DNA of 64,000 nucleotides from contig JABXHO010000010.1 of NCBI GenBank assembly GCA_013373595.1, positions 1-64,000 on the forward strand. Reading direction: 5' to 3'. Below the pieces are notes generated by a model that had not been told where the DNA came from, did not search any database, and worked only from the letters and a program-made list of their open reading frames with translations. Numbering within the stretch: the stretch's first letter is position 1; the number at the start of each line of letters is the position of its first letter. The stretch is from Flavobacteriales bacterium (GTDB lineage Bacteria > Bacteroidota > Bacteroidia > Flavobacteriales_D > Crocinitomicaceae). Shown here piece after piece: positions 35,829 to 43,722 of this stretch. Made by a program: the position numbers and the translations under genes.

Positions 35829-36497
35829 TTAATATATAAATGGAATTAAGCGGCGCGATGACTTGCAATAATCGAGGTATTCCTTCCCAAAGTGATCGGC
35901 CAAAAATGATTCCTCCTTTGGAATCCGCATGGCAACAGCAAAGAGTGGTCCTACAATCAAAATGAGCAAACTGATATAATTGTGCATCACCAATCCCAAT
36001 CCAACATAGTAGAGTAGAAGTCCCGAATAACTGGGATGCCGCACCCATTTGTAGATGCCTTCTTTCATTAATTGTTGGTCCTTCATAATTGTTACATTCA
36101 CCTGAAATGAGCGCCCTAAACTGTAAATGGCATACCATCGCGTGATTAATCCTACAGCCACGAGCGTGTATCCAACGTAGATTCCTCGATTGAGACCTAG
36201 ATCTCCCCAGTGTAAAAAGTAGACGAGTACGCTTGCAATTAAAGACAAGGGCACAGCCACACGGAAAATTAATAAGGTTTTGTCCGTAGCGACTTTTAAC
36301 TTGTCGTGGTCGTCCGATTTTCGTTGAAAGTTTACATAAACTCCTGAGAGAATGATCGTAAGACTAATCGCAAGAATTGAAAAATCAATATAATTCATCA
36401 GTGATAGGACAAAAAAATGAGTATTCAGCAAGTTAGCAGCAAGTAGAATGAAAACCCATCGTAGACTTAAATTTAGTATTTTTAGATTGAAAACCAT
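35829..36497 (-). CDS. ICMT/PEMT-type membrane methyltransferase
   Basis: 222 residues from ATG 36497; a start at 36398 (MNYIDFSILAIS) is also possible and would leave room for a divergent promoter. It has about five or six helices and the conserved C-terminal block: EGIYKWVRHPSYSGLLL, then RIPKEESFLADHFGKEYLDYC, ending RLIPFIY. This is the SAM-binding core of isoprenylcysteine carboxyl methyltransferases and phospholipid methyltransferases. It could methylate an isoprenoid acid, a phospholipid amine or, given the next gene, a long-chain amine. It is the first gene of the four-gene operon. Only 9 bp separate this start from the divergent CDP-alcohol transferase start. Confidence 0.85.
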   Translation of the reverse strand: MVFNLKILNLSLRWVFILLAANLLNTHFFVLSLMNYIDFSILAISLTIILSGVYVNFQRKSDDHDKLKVATDKTLLIFRVAVPLSLIASVLVYFLHWGDLGLNRGIYVGYTLVAVGLITRWYAIYSLGRSFQVNVTIMKDQQLMKEGIYKWVRHPSYSGLLLYYVGLGLVMHNYISLLILIVGPLFAVAMRIPKEESFLADHFGKEYLDYCKSSRRLIPFIY

Positions 36498-36506
36498 GAA
36501 AAAAGA

Positions 36507-37076
36507 ATGTCCATACCACTAAATATTCCAAACATTCTATCGATTTATCGTTTGCTCATGTTTCCCGTGATCGCGTGGATTGCCATTCAAGGTGAAGAAC
36601 GTCTCTTTTTTTGGTTGCTTTTGGTCAATTTTATTACGGATATTTTGGATGGTTTAATTGCCCGAACTTTCAACCTTCAAACCAAAATTGGAGCAAAAAT
36701 TGACTCCATTGCTGATTTTGGAACCTATTTACTTGTGTTCTTAGGAATTTACCTCTTCAAAACAGCAGATTTCGTGCCGCACATTGTTTCCTTTTCGATT
36801 TTCATTGGATTATTTCTGTTTGCGCATGTCCTAGCTTTACTAAAGTTCGGTCGAATGCCCAGTTTTCATCTGTATTCGTGGAAAATTGGCGGTTACATTC
36901 AGGGCATTTTCTTCATCGTGTTGTTTTCCTATGGATTCATCACCGCGTTCTATTATTTCATGTTGATTTGGGGAATTCTGGCCTTTCTTGAGCACATCAC
37001 AATCCAATTGATGATTTCTGAAATGATTTCCAATGCGAAAGGCTTGTATTGGGTGATGAAAGCGCGGAAAAACTAA
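36507..37076 (+). CDS. CDP-alcohol phosphatidyltransferase
   Basis: A 189-residue protein with about six helices and the complete family motif D-x2-DG-x2-AR-x8-G-x3-D-x3-D, seen as DILDGLIARTFNLQTKIGAKIDSIAD (from residue ~44; quoted in part for the two halves DILDGLIAR and GAKIDSIAD). Enzymes of this family replace CMP in a CDP-activated lipid with an alcohol such as glycerol phosphate, serine or inositol phosphate. Which alcohol is used cannot be told. It sits alone on the plus strand between the divergent methyltransferase operon and the convergent amidase, with whose stop its own stop overlaps (CTAA). It may act after the CarS-like enzyme. Confidence 0.88.
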   Translation: MSIPLNIPNILSIYRLLMFPVIAWIAIQGEERLFFWLLLVNFITDILDGLIARTFNLQTKIGAKIDSIADFGTYLLVFLGIYLFKTADFVPHIVSFSIFIGLFLFAHVLALLKFGRMPSFHLYSWKIGGYIQGIFFIVLFSYGFITAFYYFMLIWGILAFLEHITIQLMISEMISNAKGLYWVMKARKN

Positions 37077-38524
37077 ATCTCTGGTGCTCCAATCGATGGA
37101 ATAAGCTTATCCAATTGCGAGGCAAGTTCTAATAAATCGAAATCACGGTGTTTTTTTCCTACAAGTTGAACTCCAATAGGGAGCTGCTTTTTCGAAAGTG
37201 CGATGGGTAAAGTGAGCACAGGAGATTCCAACACGTTGAAAGGAAGCGCATAACTTTGCGTAGCAATGGCATAATGAATCTCCTTCTCATTGACGTTGAG
37301 AGGAGTGGTGTAGATCCCAAGGTGTCCAAGACTTCGATCTGGCGATTGATGCGGAAAGGCCAACACGGAAGACGTAGGAAGAATGAGTGCATCGTATTCG
37401 TTCATGAGCTTTTCAAATTGTTGCTTCACTTCTTCGTGCCTGTGTCGAACGCGTCGGTATTTTTCTCGACTGATCGGTTTCAACAAATCCGTGTACATTG
37501 GAATTTTGGCATACTTCGGCTTCATGATGAGGTTTCCTGCATACCGAGCAATAACAGGAAGTTCCTTGCCTGTTTCATAATTGGAAAGATGTCCCCACAG
37601 TCGAAGGGTTTCGTTGAAGTCAAATTGCTCTTCGGAATAATCATCAATTCGGATTCCTGATTCCGCGAGCTTTTCTCTGAGTTGAGTCATTGCCGTTTTG
37701 ATTGCACGATCGACTTCCAATCCCTTGAGTTCACTAATCCACAGCAGTTTGATCGGGGAAGAGGAAGGGGGACTTTTTGAAGGTGGAAGAAGCTTTTTTG
37801 TTCCAATGATGTTCAGCGCTGCGTGTACATCCTCCACTGAATTCCCGAGTATTCCTGCCGATAGCAGTGTTCGCATACTCAAGGGGTGTGCTTTCTTTTG
37901 GAGTTGCGTCACGATTCCATTTGTGCTGATTCCATCGAGTGATGCTTTGAAACCGTAGACTCCGCAAAAGTGGGCAGGAATTCGGATCGATCCACCAGAA
38001 TCGTTGCCAAAGGATAAAATGGAAATTCTTGCGGCCACGGATGCTGCACAACCACCGCTACTTCCTCCGGGTGTGTGATCAATATTCCACGGATTATTGG
38101 TGCGTCCAAAGAGTTTATTGTTCGTTTGCAGGTCGTAAGTAAGTGCTGGAAGGTTGGTTTTTCCAATGATGATTGCTCCAGCTTTTTTCAGTTGCTCAAC
38201 GATTTCAGCATCGACCTCAGAAATGTTGTTTCGAAACGGCTGGAATCCCGCTGTTGTGGGCAGTCCTTTTACTTCGATATTGTCCTTGATCGTTACAGGA
38301 ATTCCGTGCAATAATCCGCGTATTTTCCCTTTTGAAATGTCAGAATCGGCCTGTTTCGCTGCGTTTAGGGCATTTTCCGTGTTCACCAATACTAGTGCAT
38401 TGAGTATAGGGTTGAGTTCTTCCAATCGGCTAAGCGCGGCTTCCACAAGTTCAAGAGAAGTGAGTTCTCCTTTTGTTAGAAGCGCGTGAAGTTCACGAAG
38501 GGAATAGGAACAGTAATTTGACAT
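37073..38524 (-). CDS. Amidase-signature family hydrolase
   Basis: 483 residues from the ATG at 38524 (MSNYCSYSLRELHALL); the longer ORF only adds a poor leader. The Ser-cisSer-Lys triad is present: Lys in HGIPVTIKDNIEVKG, cis-Ser in PGGSSGGCAASVAA, nucleophile Ser in GNDSGGSIRIPAHFCG. No signal peptide or membrane anchor is seen. The family includes fatty-acid amide hydrolases, 6-aminohexanoate-dimer hydrolase and GatA; no GatB/C lies nearby and substrate-loop residues differ, so GatA is unlikely. Next to a long-chain-amine enzyme, an amide of such an amine is a plausible substrate, but this is inference. Confidence 0.88.
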   Translation of the reverse strand: MSNYCSYSLRELHALLTKGELTSLELVEAALSRLEELNPILNALVLVNTENALNAAKQADSDISKGKIRGLLHGIPVTIKDNIEVKGLPTTAGFQPFRNNISEVDAEIVEQLKKAGAIIIGKTNLPALTYDLQTNNKLFGRTNNPWNIDHTPGGSSGGCAASVAARISILSFGNDSGGSIRIPAHFCGVYGFKASLDGISTNGIVTQLQKKAHPLSMRTLLSAGILGNSVEDVHAALNIIGTKKLLPPSKSPPSSSPIKLLWISELKGLEVDRAIKTAMTQLREKLAESGIRIDDYSEEQFDFNETLRLWGHLSNYETGKELPVIARYAGNLIMKPKYAKIPMYTDLLKPISREKYRRVRHRHEEVKQQFEKLMNEYDALILPTSSVLAFPHQSPDRSLGHLGIYTTPLNVNEKEIHYAIATQSYALPFNVLESPVLTLPIALSKKQLPIGVQLVGKKHRDFDLLELASQLDKLIPSIGAPEI

Positions 38525-38601
38525 GATGCAGTGAATATCACTCGGTAATTCTGGACAAAAGGTAAGAAATCTATCTATTCTGAGGTGGTTATTCGTGAGA
38601 A

Positions 38602-39687
38602 TCAATCCAAATGAAACACTTTTTCTGTTGTTCCATCGCTGTACACATAGATAAGTACCTCATTCGCTTTAATGGGCGTTTCTCGTCCCAAAAGATCGAC
38701 TACCTTGACCAATTTCTTGTCTTGTCCTTCGATAGTTAAGTCTTGAGTGAAGAGGGAAGGGTGGTATTTCCATACTTCCGTCAAACGTTGATCAGATTCG
38801 TCGATTCCCGTTGCGTAATACATACCGTTGTCGGTCGTGACGATCATTCCGCCTCGTCGACCGACTGAAGGCAAGCCCGGAAGCGATTGCCATGTAGTGT
38901 TCGCAAGGTCATATTGCCACAAATCGTTGTGGGAGTTGCTTAAACTGTCCAAACCAAATGCTGCGTATATTTTGGCGTTAAAGGTAAACAAAGCAGCGTG
39001 CGATCTCCCTAGTGAGGGAAAGGTGGAAATCTGTGTCCAACTATCTTGAGTCGGGTCGTATTCGAATAATTCATTGCGAAAATTCTCGTTTTCATCTTTA
39101 CCGAAAAGCAAATATCCAAAATCGTTGAGTGTTGTTGCTGACGATCGCCATCTACCGCCAAAAGGCAAGTTGTTCTTTTGAATCCACGTATCTGACTGAA
39201 TGCTGTACGCCCACACTTCATCAATGGCTTGGTTCAACTCCGTTTTCCCTCCGATGATGTAGGCTGTGTCGTTGAAAACCCAACAAGCCGCTCCGCTTCT
39301 CCCTTCGGCTGGAATCGGTGATCGCTCGGTCCAGATGTTGGTCGCTGGATCAAACTGCCAAACATCATTCAAAAAGTTGTTTCCATCATGTCCTCCCACG
39401 ATAAATGCCATGTTGGACGACGTGAATGACGCAGCGTATTGTCTTTCTTCTCCACTTGGAAGGGAAGCTATAGAAAACCATGTCTCATTCGTGAGGTCAA
39501 ATCCATAAAAATCACTCGTTGGCGCCCACCACGGTGTAAGTCCTGTACCAAAATAGGCGGTGTCTTCAATTACGAATGCTGTACCGTCATCGCGCGCAAC
39601 GCCAGGGAAATCGGGGAGTTCTTGCCAGTTTTGCGCAACGCTTTCGAATGCAGATAGCAAGAATAGTACGATAAAAATAGATTTCAT
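38602..39687 (-). CDS. Secreted Kelch-repeat protein
   Basis: A 361-residue protein with signal peptide MKSIFIVLFLLSAFESVAQ, followed by five or six Kelch blades (VGGHDGNNFLNDVWQFDPATN, IGGKTELNQAIDEVWAYS, FGKDENENFRNELFEYDPTQ). The last ~40 residues (KKLVKVVDLLGRETPIKANE ... VYSDGTTEKVFHLD) form the short C-terminal module common on exported flavobacterial proteins and probably act as a T9SS sorting signal. It ends 77 bp before the amidase start on the same strand and may be transcribed with it. The ligand is unknown. Confidence 0.87.
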   Translation of the reverse strand: MKSIFIVLFLLSAFESVAQNWQELPDFPGVARDDGTAFVIEDTAYFGTGLTPWWAPTSDFYGFDLTNETWFSIASLPSGEERQYAASFTSSNMAFIVGGHDGNNFLNDVWQFDPATNIWTERSPIPAEGRSGAACWVFNDTAYIIGGKTELNQAIDEVWAYSIQSDTWIQKNNLPFGGRWRSSATTLNDFGYLLFGKDENENFRNELFEYDPTQDSWTQISTFPSLGRSHAALFTFNAKIYAAFGLDSLSNSHNDLWQYDLANTTWQSLPGLPSVGRRGGMIVTTDNGMYYATGIDESDQRLTEVWKYHPSLFTQDLTIEGQDKKLVKVVDLLGRETPIKANEVLIYVYSDGTTEKVFHLD

Positions 39688-39768
39688 GAAAGTTGCGCGT
39701 TCTTACGGAGTTGATATCGTTTTAACTGCTTCATGGTCTGTTTATTGTGTCTGATAGGATCAGTTTGA

Positions 39769-40185
39769 TTATTTCTTCTGATTGAATTCTGTATCACATT
39801 TTTTGCATCGATACACCGTTTTGAAATAGATAGGGAAAACAGAAAAAACAAAGGAAGTGATTGCAGCCACTATGCCAGCAGGATTTTTCATCGATTTAAA
39901 GCCCGAGTACAACTCAGTTGAATGACAGTTTGGACACTTAATTATTTCTTCTTGTTCATTCGTGAGGGGTGTTTCATCAATGCTCCGAAGAATCGTCAGG
40001 GCTCTTTCTCTGTCTTCTTCGTTGATTTTAAGTTTAACTCCACCAACGGCAATATTGTATAACGGGTTTAAGGTTACGATATTCTCATCGTATACAAAAC
40101 ATTGAATCCCTTCACTTTCCAACCGTGCTTTTACGATATGAGAAGAAATTCCGTCATTAAATGTTTTAATTGTGATCAGGTTCAT
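39769..40185 (-). CDS. DUF2007 protein with zinc-ribbon tail
   Basis: 138 residues from the ATG at 40185 (MNLITIKTFNDGISS). Residues 1-70 match the DUF2007 ('putative signal transducing') fold: HIVKARLESEGIQCFVYDEN followed by GGVKLKINEEDRERALTIL. Then come CPNCHST, one hydrophobic helix (GIVAAITSFVFSVFPIYF) and YRCKKCDTEF, giving two CxxC pairs that could bind zinc on either side of the helix. The function is not established for this family. It is probably a small membrane-associated protein transcribed alone. Confidence 0.82.
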   Translation of the reverse strand: MNLITIKTFNDGISSHIVKARLESEGIQCFVYDENIVTLNPLYNIAVGGVKLKINEEDRERALTILRSIDETPLTNEQEEIIKCPNCHSTELYSGFKSMKNPAGIVAAITSFVFSVFPIYFKTVYRCKKCDTEFNQKK

Positions 40186-40285
40186 TGTAAAAGAGGGATA
40201 AAATTGATCTAAAAAGTATTGATACAGTTGAATCAACAGGTGCATGTAAAATACGACTTATTCGTTGATCTGTGAATAAGAAAAG

Positions 40286-40843
40286 TCATCTCATCCAATC
40301 TGAATTTTTGAGTTCAAATATTCTATTTGCTTCGTTCCCTTCATCTTTTCTGTCTTTTAAATGTTGGAATCCATGTTTTTCGAGCAGGTGAATCGATCGG
40401 TTATTTTCGAAATGGGTGTAGGCTTCAATTTTGGAAAGCTGCAATTCCTTAAATCCGAAATGAATAACGGTTTGTAGGGATTCACTCATGATTCCTTTTC
40501 CTTGAAATTCTGGATGTAAATCGTATCCAATTTCAGCAATGGTGTTCTTCTCAGAAAAATTCCATAAACAGATTGTCCCGATGATGTCAGGTTCTCCCTT
40601 CAAAGCAATTCCCCATACAATGCATGTATTTTGTTTTAAATCCTCTTGCCGTTCTCGAATGAAATTGAGCACATCTGCTTGGTTCTTCGTTTTTCTATTT
40701 TCAGGACGATGGATGAATGCAGTTACGGTAGGATCAGAACGCAAGAAGAGAATGATTTCCCAGTCGGATTCTTCAACGGCTCGAAGCGTGAGGTTTTCAG
40801 TAGTTATGGTGGGAAATGGAGTGAAGTTCATGTTATTTGCCAA
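40286..40843 (-). CDS. GNAT-family N-acetyltransferase (RimJ/RimL-like)
   Basis: 185 residues starting at 40843, or possibly at the second ATG 40831 (MNFTPFPTITTENLTLR). The family pattern is clear: TENLTLRAVEESDWEIILFLRSD, IGTICLWNFSEKNTIAEIGYDLHPEFQGKGIMSE (acetyl-CoA loop Q-G-K-G), and ENNRSIHLLEKHGFQ. It acetylates an amine, often the N-terminus of a ribosomal protein or a small molecule. The 11-bp overlap with the membrane gene upstream suggests co-transcription. Confidence 0.9.
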   Translation of the reverse strand: MANNMNFTPFPTITTENLTLRAVEESDWEIILFLRSDPTVTAFIHRPENRKTKNQADVLNFIRERQEDLKQNTCIVWGIALKGEPDIIGTICLWNFSEKNTIAEIGYDLHPEFQGKGIMSESLQTVIHFGFKELQLSKIEAYTHFENNRSIHLLEKHGFQHLKDRKDEGNEANRIFELKNSDWMR

Positions 40844-41444
40844 TTAAAACATGGTAGTCCTCTGGAATTTCGACTCCCGAAAAACCATCGGTTAAACCAT
40901 ATATCAAACTCAAAGTAAGTACAATTCCTGTGATAAGGAGGAGGTTGGATTGCCGTTTGACGGAAAATCTTCCAAATTCCTTCTTCACTTTTGTATGGTG
41001 AATAGATGAAACGTGACCAAAAAAAGAGAAAACGGCTAAAGCGTAGTAAGGAATAAAAAACAAGTTCAACGGAAAGGTGTTGAGCCCAGCTACGCCAAAG
41101 TAATAATTGGTGTCAAGATGAAGCACATAACGACCTGTCAACACGGCGCCGACATGAATGAGCAAGAAAAAAGCGAGGTAGAGTCCCGTCCACAGTTGAA
41201 GTTTCTCATAAAAACCATTGGCTGATTTTCGCTTGGAACGAAGCAGACGTATTCCTGAAATGATCTGTACTCCAACCGCAAGTAGGAGAAGCGTTTCAAT
41301 AACGGCATTTCGATAAATCGGTCTAAACGTGTCCATGAATTCGATGTGTGCTTGTGCTCCCCAAAGGCTAACAAAATGATTGACCAAGTGGATCCCGATA
41401 AAAAGCGTCAATGTTAAACCGCTGAAGTAATGGATTTGTTTCAT
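40833..41444 (-). CDS. Cytochrome-b-like four-/five-helix membrane protein
   Basis: 203 residues from ATG 41444 (MKQIHYFSGLTLTLF); a start at 41471 is also possible. About five helices, with His residues placed in helices: HYFSGLTL, GIHLVNHFVSLWG, LLIHVGAVLTGRYV, FFGHVSSIHHT. The arrangement resembles the haem-b-binding membrane anchors of succinate dehydrogenase-type complexes, but no soluble partner gene is adjacent. Haem binding is therefore inference. It is flanked by a Crp/Fnr regulator upstream and overlaps the acetyltransferase gene downstream. Confidence 0.65.
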   Translation of the reverse strand: MKQIHYFSGLTLTLFIGIHLVNHFVSLWGAQAHIEFMDTFRPIYRNAVIETLLLLAVGVQIISGIRLLRSKRKSANGFYEKLQLWTGLYLAFFLLIHVGAVLTGRYVLHLDTNYYFGVAGLNTFPLNLFFIPYYALAVFSFFGHVSSIHHTKVKKEFGRFSVKRQSNLLLITGIVLTLSLIYGLTDGFSGVEIPEDYHVLIGK

Positions 41445-41495
41445 CTTTTTTTGTGCAAAGGTCGAACTCATCCCAAAGTTTTCATTTGATCTAAA

Positions 41496-42077
41496 TCAAA
41501 TTCGTTTTTTGAGCCCTCGAATCCGACTCAATGTTTCCAGCGTGATGCCCAAATAGGAGGCAAGATGGGTAAGTGGAACTCGTTGGGTAATCGTCGGGTG
41601 CGCCTTGAGTAGATTCGTGTACTTCTGCTCGGCACTTTCAAATTGAGAAGAAGCTATTCGTTCATATTGTTTCAACATCGTTTTTGTCACGATGACTCGA
41701 ATCAATCGCTCAAAATCGTGATACTTGGCTGCAAGTTGTTCAATTTCATCTCGGGAGAATTCCACTAAAATTGAGTCTTCAAGTAATTCTATCGCGTGCG
41801 GACTAGGTTCATTCTTGAAGAAACTCACAATGGAACTGATGAACTCGTTTTCGAAGGCAAACCAATCCGAAACATCTTTGCCATCTTTCAAGTAATAGGC
41901 GCGGGCACATCCGCGGATGATGTAGAATGTTTTATCTGAAAACTGACCTTCACGAACCAGTGTCGAATTTTTTTTAAGAGACAAAATTTTTGTTGAAGCC
42001 AATACCGCCTGCTGACAATCTGCAGTGAGAGGAGAGTAGGTTTCACTGATGTGTTCTATGATTGTTTCTGGTTTCAT
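41496..42077 (-). CDS. Crp/Fnr-family transcriptional regulator
   Basis: A 193-residue protein. Residues ~30-120 form a cyclic-nucleotide-binding-type beta barrel (LVREGQFSDKTFYIIRGCARAYYLKDGKDVSDWFAFENEF), followed by a long dimerisation helix and a C-terminal helix-turn-helix (VPLTHLASYLGITLETLSRIRGL). No Fnr-type Cys cluster is seen, so a small-molecule effector is more likely than an FeS cluster. It is 51 bp upstream of the chosen start of the cytochrome-b-like gene on the same strand and divergent from the SDR gene. It may control the membrane protein. Confidence 0.9.
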   Translation of the reverse strand: MKPETIIEHISETYSPLTADCQQAVLASTKILSLKKNSTLVREGQFSDKTFYIIRGCARAYYLKDGKDVSDWFAFENEFISSIVSFFKNEPSPHAIELLEDSILVEFSRDEIEQLAAKYHDFERLIRVIVTKTMLKQYERIASSQFESAEQKYTNLLKAHPTITQRVPLTHLASYLGITLETLSRIRGLKKRI

Positions 42078-42163
42078 CTTCGATTATGGGTGTGGAAATA
42101 TAAAGATTAAAATTAAAATTTAGGTGTGTAGTCGAATGCTTAGATGAGCTGTTTGAAATTTTA

Positions 42164-42216
42164 TTTGGAATAATCGTTCCAATATTGTTATGTTTGCAAA
42201 CAGAACGAACGTTCCA
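42164..42216 (+). promoter_or_regulatory. SDR promoter with two TetR-type operators
   Basis: A -33 TTTG (42164-42167) and a -7 TATGTTTG (42189-42196) with a 21-bp spacer form a Bacteroidota promoter. Operator 1, TGGAATAATCGTTCCA (42166-42181), lies between the two boxes. A second, partial copy, CAGAACGAACGTTCCA (42201-42216), lies on the expected start site. The same pattern recurs before the tetR gene. Binding would block transcription of the SDR gene. Confidence 0.68.
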
Positions 42217-42238
42217 AATAGAAAACTTTAGAAAAAAT

Positions 42239-42994
42239 ATGAGCGAATTAAAAAACAAAGTAGCCGTTATTACGGGAGGTAATAGTGGTATTGGTTATGC
42301 AACTGCTGAAGAATTGAAGAGTCGAGGGGCAATAGTGGTGATTACTGGGAGGAATTCAGAAAAGGTAGCAGCTGCGGCCTCAAACCTTCAGGTGAAAGGA
42401 GTTGTTGCCGATGTAAGTAATGTATCAGCAATCGATCATATGGTTGAGCAGGTGAAATCGGATTTTGGTAAGGTCGATATCCTGTTTGTTAATGCCGGTA
42501 TATTTCAACCAGCACCAGTTGGTCAAATCACTGAAGAAATGTTCGACCATCAAATGGGAATTAATTTCAAAGGAGCTGTTTTCACCACGGAGAAGTTTCT
42601 TCCGATCCTGAATGAGGGAGCTTCTATCATTAATTTGTCTTCGGTGAATGCTTACGCAGGAATGGCAAATACGGCGGTTTATGCTGCGTCGAAAGCTGCT
42701 TTAAATGCGTATACTCGAACAGCAGCTACCGAGTTAGCGCCACGAAAAATCCGTATCAATGCGGTTAATCCAGGACCAGTGAATACTCCCATCTTCGAGA
42801 AAACAGGTATGGAAGAAGAGCAATTAAATGGTTTTGCTGAGGCAATGAAAAATCGTGTGCCACTTAAACGTTTTGGTCGACCTGAAGACATTGCCAAACT
42901 TGTAGCATTTCTCGCTTCAGATGACGCTTCCTTTATTACTGGAAGTGAGTACAATATTGATGGAGGGATAAATGTGAATCCATTGCTTTCCTAA
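42239..42994 (+). CDS. SDR-family NAD(P)-dependent oxidoreductase
   Basis: 251 residues from ATG 42239 (MSELKNKVAVITGGNSGIG). The cofactor loop TGGNSGIG, the NAG motif (VNAGIFQPAP), the catalytic Ser (NLSSVNAYAG) and Tyr148/Lys152 in YAASK are all present. The C-terminus ends with TGSEYNIDGGINVNP, typical of classical SDRs. The Arg after the NAD loop (ITGRNSEK) favours NADP. The substrate is unknown. It is followed by its likely repressor gene and preceded by that regulator's operators, a layout typical of a stress- or xenobiotic-inducible reductase. Confidence 0.93.
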   Translation: MSELKNKVAVITGGNSGIGYATAEELKSRGAIVVITGRNSEKVAAAASNLQVKGVVADVSNVSAIDHMVEQVKSDFGKVDILFVNAGIFQPAPVGQITEEMFDHQMGINFKGAVFTTEKFLPILNEGASIINLSSVNAYAGMANTAVYAASKAALNAYTRTAATELAPRKIRINAVNPGPVNTPIFEKTGMEEEQLNGFAEAMKNRVPLKRFGRPEDIAKLVAFLASDDASFITGSEYNIDGGINVNPLLS

Positions 42995-43010
42995 TTTTTT
43001 TACGCAATAA

Positions 43011-43040
43011 TGGAATTATCATTCCAATTGGATAACTTTG
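43011..43040 (+). promoter_or_regulatory. tetR promoter with autoregulatory operator
   Basis: TGGAATTATCATTCCA (43011-43026) is a palindrome matching the SDR operators (TGGAAT-nATC-rTTCCA). A -7 TAACTTTG follows at 43033-43040, so a bound repressor would cover the -33 region. The tetR ATG is at 43074. Confidence 0.65.
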
Positions 43041-43073
43041 TGGAAGCGGTTTTGCCGCTTTCACATTTTTTGT

Positions 43074-43655
43074 ATGCCAAGAGTTAAATTATTTGATGAA
43101 AATGAGGTCCTGTGCAAGGCAATGAATTTGTTTTGGAAACAGGGATACTCGGCTACGTCAATTCAAGATTTGGTAGATCACCTAGGTATCAATAGAGCGA
43201 GTATATACGATACTTTTGGAGGAAAAGAAGCGTTGTTCTTGAAGGCTTTTGAGAATTACAAAACGTCTAGTACGGATGCCACCAGTGGTTTTCTTAAGGG
43301 ACAGCCAAACGTGAAAGAAGGGTTTCGTAAACTATTTGAGATGGCAATCGACGACTCGCTCAACGATCCTGAGAAGAAGGGATGTTTTGTGGTTAATACA
43401 ACAACGGAGTTGATTCCTGGCGATGAGAAAATAGAATCCTTGGTTGAGGAGAATAGAAAAACGGTAGAACGGATTTTCTATGATTATTTGAAAGAAGGAG
43501 AGGAGAGTGGACAGTTTGAAAAGGGAAAGGACTTATCTGCAATTGCCTTGCTATTGTTTACTCATTACAGCGGACTCAAAGTTGTTGCCAAGGTAAACGC
43601 CGACAGACAACTTTTGGTAAAGTCGGTAGATCAGATTCTGACATTGCTTGATTAA
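43074..43655 (+). CDS. TetR/AcrR-family repressor
   Basis: 193 residues from ATG 43074 (MPRVKLFDENEVLCKAMNLF); the longer ORF runs through the promoter. The N-terminal helix-turn-helix is clear (YSATSIQDLVDHLGINRASIYDTFGGKEALF). The C-terminal ligand domain includes DPEKKGCFVVNTTTEL, a motif seen in the AcrR-like subgroup that often controls an adjacent oxidoreductase. Matching palindromes before this gene and before the SDR gene indicate that it represses both. The inducer is unknown. Confidence 0.92.
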   Translation: MPRVKLFDENEVLCKAMNLFWKQGYSATSIQDLVDHLGINRASIYDTFGGKEALFLKAFENYKTSSTDATSGFLKGQPNVKEGFRKLFEMAIDDSLNDPEKKGCFVVNTTTELIPGDEKIESLVEENRKTVERIFYDYLKEGEESGQFEKGKDLSAIALLLFTHYSGLKVVAKVNADRQLLVKSVDQILTLLD

Positions 43656-43662
43656 GGTTGCA

Positions 43663-43695
43663 CAAAAAAATCCCTCACCAAAAGGCAAGGGATTT
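43663..43695 (-). terminator. Terminator for the S74-domain gene (minus strand)
   Basis: AAATCCCT (43668-43675) pairs with AGGGATTT (43688-43695). The A run at 43663-43670 becomes the T run on the minus strand, 28 bp after the stop of the surface-protein gene. It also sits after the tetR stop. Confidence 0.85.
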
Positions 43696-43722
43696 ACGTA
43701 TTATGAATTCAAGTGCAGTGAA

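Noticed and set aside
26305-38605. A plain prodiginine/tambjamine cluster
   Set aside because: Only the condensing-enzyme-like and amine-forming logic is shared; no pyrrole (MBC) genes are present, so I keep the product undefined.
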